A stretch of DNA of 64,000 bases, taken from Ferrovibrio sp965278975. Lineage in GTDB: Bacteria; Pseudomonadota; Alphaproteobacteria; Ferrovibrionales; Ferrovibrionaceae. Position numbers and translations under genes: made by a program. Of this stretch, positions 8,347 to 15,893 are shown piece after piece (position 1 is the first letter of the stretch; each line of letters begins with the position of its first letter). The stretch lies in contig NZ_OZ257126.1 in assembly GCF_965278975.1 (NCBI RefSeq), forward strand, positions 1,984,001 through 2,048,000. Reading direction: 5' to 3'. The notes under the pieces were generated by a model that was not told the origin of the DNA, did no database searches, and saw only the letters and a list, made by a program, of their open reading frames with translations.

Positions 8347-8971
8347 GGCTGTCGCCCAGCACGGGTGCGCTGGCGGCTTTGAGGTAATCCAGCACGCGCT
8401 GGCGTGTTCCGGCATCCTCGATCTGGCCGGTCAGCGTGAAATGCAGGCGGAATTCATCAAACACATAGGGATAGCCCCACTCGGTCAGGTATGCCTCCTG
8501 CCGGGCGGTAAGCCCGACGGCGCGGCGCTTGGCCAGTTCGGCGGCGCCGGCTGGGGCGCGGAAGGCATCGAAGCGGCGCACGCAATCGGCGGCCAGCCGG
8601 TTGGCACCAGGGCAGGGCTGCAATGGCCGCAGTGCCAGGAAGCGGCCCAGGGCCTCCACGCTCAGGCGCGGCAGCACCACGGCGGGGAAACTGCTGGCGA
8701 AGGCCACCGCCGCCTTGATCAGCGATGCTTCATCCTTGCCCTCGGCCAGCCGGAAGGGCGGCTTCAGGGTGGCGTGGAAGCCATAGCGGCGTGGCTCGGC
8801 GGTGATGCGCTCCAGCCAGGCGGAGTCAAAGCCGGGCACCGTTGAGTAGAGGCTTTCGCCCGAATCCGGGTCATAGCCCAGCCAGCGGGCGGCGAAGCCG
8901 TGCAGCGGATCGGCGGCGGCGGGGGCGGCGTAGAAGGCGTAGCGGGGGGTGGTGGTAGACAAGTGCTGCAA
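8255..8971 (-). CDS. DUF1045 family 2H-phosphoesterase-like phosphonate metabolism protein
   Basis: This 238-residue protein belongs to a family found next to C-P lyase genes. It has two H-x-T motifs, GFHATLKPPF and LHFTLTG, the hallmark of 2H phosphoesterases that open cyclic phosphates. No phnP is present in the window, so this protein may open ribose 1,2-cyclic phosphate 5-phosphate made by PhnJ. That role is inference. No ATG fits: TTG at 8971 with AGGA just upstream is the likely start, TTG at 8962 being an alternative. Its 3' end overlaps phnN by 92 bp tail to tail. Confidence 0.85.
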   Translation of the reverse strand: MQHLSTTTPRYAFYAAPAAADPLHGFAARWLGYDPDSGESLYSTVPGFDSAWLERITAEPRRYGFHATLKPPFRLAEGKDEASLIKAAVAFASSFPAVVLPRLSVEALGRFLALRPLQPCPGANRLAADCVRRFDAFRAPAGAAELAKRRAVGLTARQEAYLTEWGYPYVFDEFRLHFTLTGQIEDAGTRQRVLDYLKAASAPVLGDSLMLGELCLYRQASDGGQFRVLRRFALAPAE

Positions 8972-9099
8972 TCGTCCTGTGGGTAACTCGGCAGCAATTG
9001 GGCCGCCGGGGCGATTTCACCATCCCGTCGCCGAAGCGCAACGGAAGTGTCATGTGGCGTTGCTAAGCCATCCTTGCCCGCGGGCAGAGGAGAGCTTTA

Positions 9100-9972
9100 A
9101 TGCGTGCCGCCATCGAGATCGTTCATCTATCGAAAACCTTTGCCACCGGCAAGCGTGCTCTCGACAAGATCAATCTCGTTATCCAGCCCGGCGAAATCGT
9201 TGCCCTGATCGGCGCCTCCGGCTCCGGTAAATCCACCCTGCTGCGCCACGTTGCCGGCCTGATGCAGGGCGACCGCGACGCCCAGGCCCAGGTGGCGGTG
9301 AATGGCCGCATGGTGCAGCAGGCCGGCAAGCTCGGCCGCGGCATCCGCGAGACCCGCGCTGGCATTGGTTTTGTGTTCCAGCAATTCAACCTGGTCGGCC
9401 GGCTTTCGGTGATCACCAATGTGCTGGCCGGCAATCTCGGCCGCCTGCCGCTGTGGCGCAGCCTGCTGCGGCTGTTCAGCGATGAGCAGCGCCGCGACGC
9501 GGTGCAGGCGCTGGCTCGGGTCGGTATCGCGCAATGCGCCTTCCAGCGTGCCTCCACGCTTTCCGGCGGCCAGCAGCAGCGCGCCGCCATTGCCCGCGCC
9601 CTGGTGCAGAAGGCCGATGTGATCCTGGCCGACGAGCCGATCGCCTCGCTCGACCCGGAATCCTCGCGCCGCGTCATGGCCGCGCTTGCCGATATCAACC
9701 GCGCCGACGGCGTTACCGTCGTGGTGTCGCTGCATCAGGTGGATTTCGCGCTGAAATACTGCCGCCGCGTCGTTGCACTGCGCGATGGCAAGGTGATGTT
9801 CGATGGCCCGTCCGCCAGCGTCACCGCACCGCTGCTGCGCGACCTCTATGGCGACAACAGCGATCTCGATTTCGGTTCACTCGGCACGCCAGAGACCGAG
9901 AAGCCGCCAGAGACCGAGAAACCGGAGGCTGCCGAATACCGGCAGCGTCCGCTGCAGGCAGCCATAGCCTGA
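9100..9972 (+). CDS. phnC: Phosphonate ABC transporter ATP-binding protein PhnC
   Basis: PhnC is the ATPase that powers phosphonate import through PhnE. It has 290 residues with Walker A GASGSGKST (about 38-46), signature LSGGQQQR and Walker B VILADEPIASLD. The C-terminus ends in a short charged repeat (PETEKPPETEKPEA) beyond the usual ABC end. AGAGGAGAG before the ATG at 9100 is a strong ribosome binding site. It is the first gene of the phnCDE unit, 128 bp from the divergent DUF1045 gene. Confidence 0.94.
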   Translation: MRAAIEIVHLSKTFATGKRALDKINLVIQPGEIVALIGASGSGKSTLLRHVAGLMQGDRDAQAQVAVNGRMVQQAGKLGRGIRETRAGIGFVFQQFNLVGRLSVITNVLAGNLGRLPLWRSLLRLFSDEQRRDAVQALARVGIAQCAFQRASTLSGGQQQRAAIARALVQKADVILADEPIASLDPESSRRVMAALADINRADGVTVVVSLHQVDFALKYCRRVVALRDGKVMFDGPSASVTAPLLRDLYGDNSDLDFGSLGTPETEKPPETEKPEAAEYRQRPLQAAIA

Positions 9973-10020
9973 TCCTTTTCACGTTCACTTCTACCTTCGT
10001 AGCCAACGGGAGAACTATCC

Positions 10021-10998
10021 ATGCTTCGCCGCAACCTGCTTAAGGCCACGCTGCCGCTGCTGATGCTCGGCTTCGCCGGCACCGCCCAGGCCCAGGGTCT
10101 CAAGGAAATCAACTTCGGCATCATCTCGACCGAATCGAGTTCCAACCTGAAGACCATCTGGGAGCCGTTCCTCGCCGACATGCAGAAGCAGACCGGCATC
10201 AAGATCAATGCCTTCTTCGCACCCGACTATGCCGGCGTGATCGAGGGCATGCGCTTCAACAAGGTGCAGATCGCCTGGTACGGCAACGCCTCGGCCATGC
10301 AGGCCGTGGACCGCGCCGATGGCGAAATCTTCGTACAGACCACCTCGAAGGATGGCGCGCCGGGCTACTGGTCGCTGCTGCTGGTACACAAGGACAGCCC
10401 GATCAATTCGCTGGAAGACATCGTCAAGGCGCCGGGCAAGTACACCTTCGGCAACGGCGATCCGAACTCCACCTCGGGCTTCCTGGTGCCGAGCTACTAT
10501 GCCTGGGGCCAGAACAACATCGACGTGCGCAAGCATTTCACCCGCATGGTGGCTGCCAATCACGAAACCAATGCGCTCGCCGTCGCCAACAAGCAGGTTG
10601 ATGTTGCCACCAACAACACTGAGAACCTTGAGCGCCTGCAGAAGACCATGCCGGAGAAGGCCAAGGAACTGAAGGCGATCTGGAAGTCGCCGCTGATCGC
10701 TTCCGATCCGATCGTCTGGCGCAAGGATCTGCCGGAAGAGACCAAGAAGACCCTGAAGACCTTCTTCATGACCTACGGCACCAAGTCCGACAGCGAGAAG
10801 AAGGTTCTTGCCGATCTGCAGTGGGGCCCGTTCAAGGAATCCTCCAACAAGCAGCTGCTGCCGATCCGTCAGCTCGGCCTGTTCCGCGACAAGATCAAGC
10901 TGGAAGGCGACGCCAACATGGCCGCCGACGAGAAGGCCAAGAAGCTGGCCGAGATCGACGCCAAGCTGGCCGAGTTGAACAAACAGCTCGGTTCGTAA
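10021..10998 (+). CDS. phnD: Phosphonate-binding periplasmic protein PhnD
   Basis: PhnD is the periplasmic receptor for phosphonates. The 325-residue precursor begins with a signal peptide (MLRRNLLKATLPLLMLGFAG, cut after AQA near residue 25). The family segments INFGIISTESS, AWYGNASAMQAV and GDPNSTSGFLVP, which shape the phosphonate pocket, are visible. It lies 48 bp after phnC with a good ribosome binding site (ACGGGAGAA). A GC-rich hairpin after its stop probably keeps its mRNA more abundant than that of phnE. Confidence 0.95.
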   Translation: MLRRNLLKATLPLLMLGFAGTAQAQGLKEINFGIISTESSSNLKTIWEPFLADMQKQTGIKINAFFAPDYAGVIEGMRFNKVQIAWYGNASAMQAVDRADGEIFVQTTSKDGAPGYWSLLLVHKDSPINSLEDIVKAPGKYTFGNGDPNSTSGFLVPSYYAWGQNNIDVRKHFTRMVAANHETNALAVANKQVDVATNNTENLERLQKTMPEKAKELKAIWKSPLIASDPIVWRKDLPEETKKTLKTFFMTYGTKSDSEKKVLADLQWGPFKESSNKQLLPIRQLGLFRDKIKLEGDANMAADEKAKKLAEIDAKLAELNKQLGS

Positions 10999-11010
10999 AT
11001 CAAGTAACAG

Positions 11011-11039
11011 ACGCCGGGGCGAGAATACCGCCCCGGCGT
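11011..11039 (+). terminator. Hairpin between phnD and phnE, probable partial terminator
   Basis: ACGCCGGGGCG (11011-11021) pairs perfectly with CGCCCCGGCGT (11029-11039) around a 7-base loop and is followed by TTTCTCT. This looks like an intrinsic terminator with a short T-run, placed inside the transport operon. It probably ends most transcripts after phnD or protects their 3' ends, giving more binding protein than permease. Confidence 0.75.
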
Positions 11040-11059
11040 TTCTCTATGTGAGGCAGCCG

Positions 11060-11872
11060 ATGTCCCAGACCGCCGCGATCCTGACCGAGCATCCGATCCA
11101 TCCGCCGAAGCCGGGGATCAAATCCTCGCTGCTGAAAGTGTTCGGCTATGCCCTGGCCTGCGCCGTGCTGGTCTGGTCCTACCAGGGTGCCGAGATCAAG
11201 CCGGGCAATCTGATCAACGATGCCGGCAACATGGCGACCTTCGCGCGCGACTTCTTCCCGCCGGATTTCCGCGAGTGGCGCTATTATTTCAATGAACTGG
11301 TGGTGACGCTGCATATCGCCATCTGGGGCACGCTGCTCGCCATCGTCTGCGCTGTGCCCTTCGGCCTGCTGGCTGCTTCCAATATCGCGCCGGCCTGGGT
11401 CTACCAGCCGGTGCGCCGCCTGATGGATGCGCTGCGCTCAATCAACGAGATGGTCTTCGCCATGCTGTTCGTGGTGGCGGTGGGCCTCGGCCCCTTCGCC
11501 GGTGCGCTGGCGCTGTGGGTCCACACCACCGGCACGCTCGCCAAGCTGTTCTCGGAAGCGGTCGAAGCCATCGATCCACAGCCTGTGGAAGGCATCCGCG
11601 CCACCGGCGCCAATCCGCTGGAAGAGATCATCTACGGTGTCATCCCGCAGGTGATGCCGCTCTGGGTGTCCTATTCGCTCTACCGTTTCGAGGCCAATGT
11701 GCGCTCGGCTTCCGTGGTCGGCATGGTCGGCGCCGGCGGCATCGGCGTGGTGCTGTGGGAAGTGATCCGCGGGTTCCGCTTCGATCAAACCTGCGCCGTG
11801 ATGATCATGATCATCCTGCTGGTCAGCAGCGTCGATCTGGTTTCTTCGCGCATCCGCAAGCTGTTCATCTAA
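11060..11872 (+). CDS. phnE: Phosphonate ABC transporter permease PhnE
   Basis: PhnE is the membrane channel of the phosphonate importer. From the ATG at 11060 it has 270 residues with several membrane helices and the permease loop EAIDPQPVEGIRATGANPLEE (about 167-187), which contacts PhnC. An earlier GTG at 11048 is in frame, but GAGG at 11050-11053 is placed for the ATG. There is only one phnE, although some bacteria have two. Its stop lies 12 bp from the end of the convergent kdpE. Confidence 0.93.
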   Translation: MSQTAAILTEHPIHPPKPGIKSSLLKVFGYALACAVLVWSYQGAEIKPGNLINDAGNMATFARDFFPPDFREWRYYFNELVVTLHIAIWGTLLAIVCAVPFGLLAASNIAPAWVYQPVRRLMDALRSINEMVFAMLFVVAVGLGPFAGALALWVHTTGTLAKLFSEAVEAIDPQPVEGIRATGANPLEEIIYGVIPQVMPLWVSYSLYRFEANVRSASVVGMVGAGGIGVVLWEVIRGFRFDQTCAVMIMIILLVSSVDLVSSRIRKLFI

Positions 11873-11892
11873 TCCCCGGTTCATCTAATCCA
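11863..11892. repeat. 13-bp direct repeat at the phnE/kdpE junction
   Basis: GTTCATCTAATCC occurs at 11863-11875 and again at 11879-11891. The first copy holds the TAA stop of phnE; the second holds the stop of kdpE read from the other strand. It looks like a small local duplication at the meeting point of two convergent operons. No terminator hairpin is evident here. Confidence 0.8.
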
Positions 11893-12574
11893 GGGTCAGG
11901 CGATAGCCGACTCCCGGCTCGGTCAGCAATAGCTGCGGCCGGGCCGGTTCGGCCTCGATCTTCTGCCGCAGCTGGCGGGCAAAAACCCGCAGATACTGCA
12001 CGTCATGCTCATGCGCCGGACCCCAGACCTGGCGCAGGATGAACTGGTGCGTCAGCACCTTGCCGGCATGCTGCACCAGCAGCCGCAGCAGATCGTATTC
12101 CTTCGGCGACAGCTTCACGGTTTCGCCGTCCAGGCTCACCTGGCGCTTTTCCAGATCGACCCGCAGCAGGCCGCTGGTGAAAACCGGCTGCCCGGCCGCC
12201 GCACCGATGGTGTGGCGCAGCGCGGCCCGCAGACGGGCCAGCAATTCGCCGGTGCCGAACGGCTTGGTGACGTAATCATCGGCGCCGGCATCCAGGGCGG
12301 CGATCTTGTCGGCTTCGTCGGCGCGCACCGAAAGCACCACCACGGGCACATTGCTCCATTCGCGCAGTCGCTTGATTGCTTCCTGGCCATCCATGTCCGG
12401 CAGGCCGAGATCAAGGATCACCAGATCGGGTTTTTCCAATGCCGCCAGCCGCAGGCCCTCCTTCGCCGTGGCGGCTTCATGGATGCGGAAGTCATGCGCT
12501 TCCAGGCTGACCCGCAGATAGCGGCGGATCTGCGGCTCGTCGTCGATCACCAGGATGCTGGCGCCATCAGCCAT
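11885..12574 (-). CDS. kdpE: Response regulator KdpE
   Basis: KdpE is the OmpR-type activator of the kdp potassium operon. Its 229 residues comprise a receiver domain (1-115) with acidic pocket DDE (11-13), phosphoacceptor D55 and the conserved Lys in YVTKPFG, then a winged-helix DNA-binding domain (about 130-228). Its start overlaps the end of kdpD by eight bases, so sensor and regulator are translationally coupled. It is last in the minus-strand kdp cluster. Confidence 0.96.
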   Translation of the reverse strand: MADGASILVIDDEPQIRRYLRVSLEAHDFRIHEAATAKEGLRLAALEKPDLVILDLGLPDMDGQEAIKRLREWSNVPVVVLSVRADEADKIAALDAGADDYVTKPFGTGELLARLRAALRHTIGAAAGQPVFTSGLLRVDLEKRQVSLDGETVKLSPKEYDLLRLLVQHAGKVLTHQFILRQVWGPAHEHDVQYLRVFARQLRQKIEAEPARPQLLLTEPGVGYRLTLD

Positions 12575-15293
12575 GGCTGTTTTTCTCGTCGTTTGGCAGT
12601 GCCGGCTGCTCCTCCAGCGGCAGGGTCACCACCATGCGGGTGCCGTGGCCATCGGCAACCGGGCTTTCGGCGCGGATGCCGCCGCCATGGGCCTTCAGGA
12701 TGCTGCGGCAGATGGAGAGGCCAAGGCCGGTGCCGGCCACCTGCCGGTCGCTCGCCTTGACGCGATAGAACATGTCGAACACCTGCTCAAGCTGTTCCGG
12801 CGGAATCCCGCTGCCCTGGTCGGTGACGTCGATGCGGAGTTGGTCGCCGCCATGGCCAAGGCGCAATATCACCGGGCTGCCCTTGGGTGAATACTTGGCG
12901 GCATTATCCAGCAGATTGATCAGTACCTGCTCGATCAGGATGTAGTCGACCCGCAGCAGCGGCAGATTGGGCTCACTCTGCATAATGATGTCATGCCCGG
13001 CGGTGAGGCCTGCCGCGCGCTTCACTGCGGTCGCCAGCAGTTCCTCGGGGTCCACCCAATCGAGCTTGGGCTGCATCGCGCCGGCCTCGATGCGGGTCAT
13101 GTCGAGCAGGTTGCCGACAAAGCGGTTCAGTCGTTCCGCCTCGTCGCGTACCGTCTGCAATAAATCCTGCCGTCCCCGGGCGTCGATGCGGTCACCGAAA
13201 TTCATCAGGCTGGAGGCGCCGCCGATGATCGAGGCCAGCGGCGTGCGCAGGTCATGGCTGATCGAGGAGAGCAGGGCCGAGCGCAGCTTCTCGGTCTCGG
13301 CGGCGACGCGGGCCTCCGCCACATCGCGGTTGAGCAGGCTGCGCTCGATGGCAAGTGCTGCCTGATTGGCCAGCGCATCCAGCAGCCGGCGTTCATCGGG
13401 GCCGAGCGGCGGGCGGTTGGCGGCGAAACGGATGCCGAGCGCACCGAGCCGGCGTTCGGCGGTGCGCAAGGGCAGGAACAGCCAGTCGGAAGCCGGCAAG
13501 GTGCCGGTACCATGGCCGGCAGGCTCGCCTTTCTCCCAGGCCCAGTCGGCAGCGGCCTTGGCGCGCTCGTCGATCTGGTCCTCGGGCGGATAGGCGGCAC
13601 GGATGCTGAGGCGGCCCGCCTGTTCATGGGTGCCCGGCATCAGCACCAGTGACTGCGCCTTGGCGATGGCGGCGACATGATGCACCACGGTCCACAGGAT
13701 ATCATCCTCGCTCGCCGCGCTGGTGACGCGGCGGCTGAAATCATAGAGCGCAGCGGTGCGGGCCTCGCGCGTGCGCGCCGCCTCCGCCTGTGCGCGTATT
13801 CGCGCTGTCAGATTGCTGGTTACCAGCGCCACGGCCAGGAAGACGAAGAAGGTGTGGATGTTTTCCGGGTTGGTGATGGTGAAGGTATAAAGCGGCGGCA
13901 GGAACAGGAAATTGTAGCCCAGCACGCAGATCACCGAACTCAAGACGGCGGCGGTATGACCATGGCGCAGCGAACTGAGCAGCACCGCCACCAGGATGAA
14001 CAGCGGCATGCTTGATGGCGGCAGCCAGGGTTCAGCCAGTTTCACCGCCGCTACCCCGAGCAGCGACAGCAGTGCAGCAGGCAGCAGACCATCCAGCCGC
14101 ATATCGGCCAGCCGCGCCCGCATCACATCCAGCCAGTTCTCCTGCTCTGGCCGGCCGGTCACCACATGCACGTTGATGCCATCGCCCAGTTCCACCAGCC
14201 GGTCGGTCAACGTACCGCGCAGGCGGTTGAGCAGGCGGCTGCGATGGCTGCGTGCCACAACGATATCGGTGACATTACGGTGTCTTGCCTGGCGGATGAT
14301 CTCGCCCGGCACATTGCCGGCCGCCACCGTCATCACCTCGGCACCGAATTCCTCGGCCAATGTCAGTGCGCGGTTGATCTGGCTTTTTTCGTCATCCGAG
14401 AGCCGGTCATGCGCCGGTGTTTCGACATAGAGCGCAATCCAGGGCGAGCGGCGGCGCTCGGCAATACGCCGCGCACTGCGTACCAGGCGCGGCAGCAGTG
14501 GGCTTGGGCTGATGCAGACCATGATGCGGTCGCGCGTCGGCCATGGCCCTGCAATCGCATGAGACTGCATATACGACAGCATCTGGCCGTCCACCTGATC
14601 CGCCGCCTTGCGCAGGGCCAGTTCGCGCAAGGCCGTCAGGTTTCCGGGCGCGAAGAAATGATGCACGGCGCGGGCGGCCTGCTCGGGCACATAAACCTTG
14701 CCTTCCTGCAGCCGCTTGATCAGTTCTTCCGGCGGCAGGTCCACCACTTCGATACTGTCGGCATCACTCAGCACGGCATCGGGCACTGTCTCGCGCACCT
14801 TCACCCGGGTGATCTGCGCCACCACGTCGTTCAGGCTTTCCAGATGCTGGATGTTCAGCGTGGTGTAGACATCGATGCCGGCGGCGCAGATTTCCTCGAT
14901 ATCCTGATAGCGTTTGTCGTGCCGGCCACCGGGCACGTTGGAATGGGCCAGTTCGTCGATCAGCACCAGCTGCGGCCGGCGCCGCAGCACTTCGTCGAGA
15001 TCAAGTTCGTTGAACACCCGGTCGCGATAGGCAACGCTGTGCAGCGGCAATTGCTCCAGGCCGCGCAGCAGGAAAGCGGTTTCCTCCCGCCCATGGGTTT
15101 CCACCACGCCCACCACCACATCCACGCCTTCGCGCTGGCGCGCATGGGCGGTTTCCAGCATCGCGTAGGTCTTGCCGACGCCGGGTGCGGCACCAAGAAA
15201 CACACTCAGGCGGCCGCGCTTTTCCTGCGCCGCCGCCTGCAGCAAGGCTTCCGGCGAAGGCCGCCGGTCGCTATCGGTGGGTGGGTTTGCCAT
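12567..15293 (-). CDS. kdpD: Osmosensitive K+ channel histidine kinase KdpD
   Basis: KdpD senses low potassium or turgor and phosphorylates KdpE. The 908 residues contain the N-terminal KdpD domain with Walker A GAAPGVGKT (34-42), a USP-like nucleotide-binding region (about 250-370), four membrane helices (about 400-500), a GAF-like region, the phosphorylated His in SSISHDLRTPLAS and a C-terminal ATPase domain with N-box (NLLDNAAKYS) and G-boxes. All expected parts are intact. It starts 12 bp after the kdpC stop. Confidence 0.96.
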   Translation of the reverse strand: MANPPTDSDRRPSPEALLQAAAQEKRGRLSVFLGAAPGVGKTYAMLETAHARQREGVDVVVGVVETHGREETAFLLRGLEQLPLHSVAYRDRVFNELDLDEVLRRRPQLVLIDELAHSNVPGGRHDKRYQDIEEICAAGIDVYTTLNIQHLESLNDVVAQITRVKVRETVPDAVLSDADSIEVVDLPPEELIKRLQEGKVYVPEQAARAVHHFFAPGNLTALRELALRKAADQVDGQMLSYMQSHAIAGPWPTRDRIMVCISPSPLLPRLVRSARRIAERRRSPWIALYVETPAHDRLSDDEKSQINRALTLAEEFGAEVMTVAAGNVPGEIIRQARHRNVTDIVVARSHRSRLLNRLRGTLTDRLVELGDGINVHVVTGRPEQENWLDVMRARLADMRLDGLLPAALLSLLGVAAVKLAEPWLPPSSMPLFILVAVLLSSLRHGHTAAVLSSVICVLGYNFLFLPPLYTFTITNPENIHTFFVFLAVALVTSNLTARIRAQAEAARTREARTAALYDFSRRVTSAASEDDILWTVVHHVAAIAKAQSLVLMPGTHEQAGRLSIRAAYPPEDQIDERAKAAADWAWEKGEPAGHGTGTLPASDWLFLPLRTAERRLGALGIRFAANRPPLGPDERRLLDALANQAALAIERSLLNRDVAEARVAAETEKLRSALLSSISHDLRTPLASIIGGASSLMNFGDRIDARGRQDLLQTVRDEAERLNRFVGNLLDMTRIEAGAMQPKLDWVDPEELLATAVKRAAGLTAGHDIIMQSEPNLPLLRVDYILIEQVLINLLDNAAKYSPKGSPVILRLGHGGDQLRIDVTDQGSGIPPEQLEQVFDMFYRVKASDRQVAGTGLGLSICRSILKAHGGGIRAESPVADGHGTRMVVTLPLEEQPALPNDEKNSHG

Positions 15294-15305
15294 TGAACCT
15301 GGGCA

Positions 15306-15881
15306 TCATTGCACCGGCTTGATCTTATCGAGCGCCAAGTTCAGCGTCAGCACATTCACGCCGGGCTGGCCAAGAAAAGCCAGGAAAGGCCGTTCGGTAT
15401 GCTGCTCCACCAGGGGCTGCAACTCGATCAGCGCCATGCCCCGGGCGGCGGCGATGCGCGGCATCTGGCGCGCCGCATTGGCCGGCGAGATATGCGGGTC
15501 AAGGCCGCTGCCCGAGGCAGTGACGGCATCCATAGGTATGGCAGCCGTGCCGTCGCGATTCTTGTAGGCGGCAATATCGCTGCTGGCACGCTCTACCAGG
15601 GCCTTGGCGGTGGGGGCCAGGTTCGAGCCGCTGGAGGCGGTGGCATCATAGCCTTCCTTGCCGGCAGCCGAGGGACGTGGCTGGAAATATTCCGGCCTGG
15701 AGAAATTCTGCCCGATCAGGCTGGAGCCGACGATGCGGCCATCCTGTTCAATCAGGCTGCCTTTGGCCTGATGCGGAAACAGCCGCAGGCCGAGGCCGGT
15801 GACAACCAGTGGATAGAGCAGCCCAGTGATCACCGTGAGCACGACAAGCAACACCAGGGCGGGACGGAGATGCGACAGCAT
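15306..15881 (-). CDS. kdpC: K+-transporting ATPase subunit KdpC
   Basis: KdpC is the small single-span subunit that helps ATP binding by the KdpFABC pump. It has 191 residues, one N-terminal membrane helix (about 8-30) and a soluble domain with the conserved segments LIGQNFSRPEYFQPRPS and DAVTASGSGLDPHISP. It is placed between kdpB and kdpD with 12-bp gaps on both sides, indicating one transcript. Confidence 0.96.
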   Translation of the reverse strand: MLSHLRPALVLLVVLTVITGLLYPLVVTGLGLRLFPHQAKGSLIEQDGRIVGSSLIGQNFSRPEYFQPRPSAAGKEGYDATASSGSNLAPTAKALVERASSDIAAYKNRDGTAAIPMDAVTASGSGLDPHISPANAARQMPRIAAARGMALIELQPLVEQHTERPFLAFLGQPGVNVLTLNLALDKIKPVQ

Positions 15882-15893
15882 GATTGATACTCC

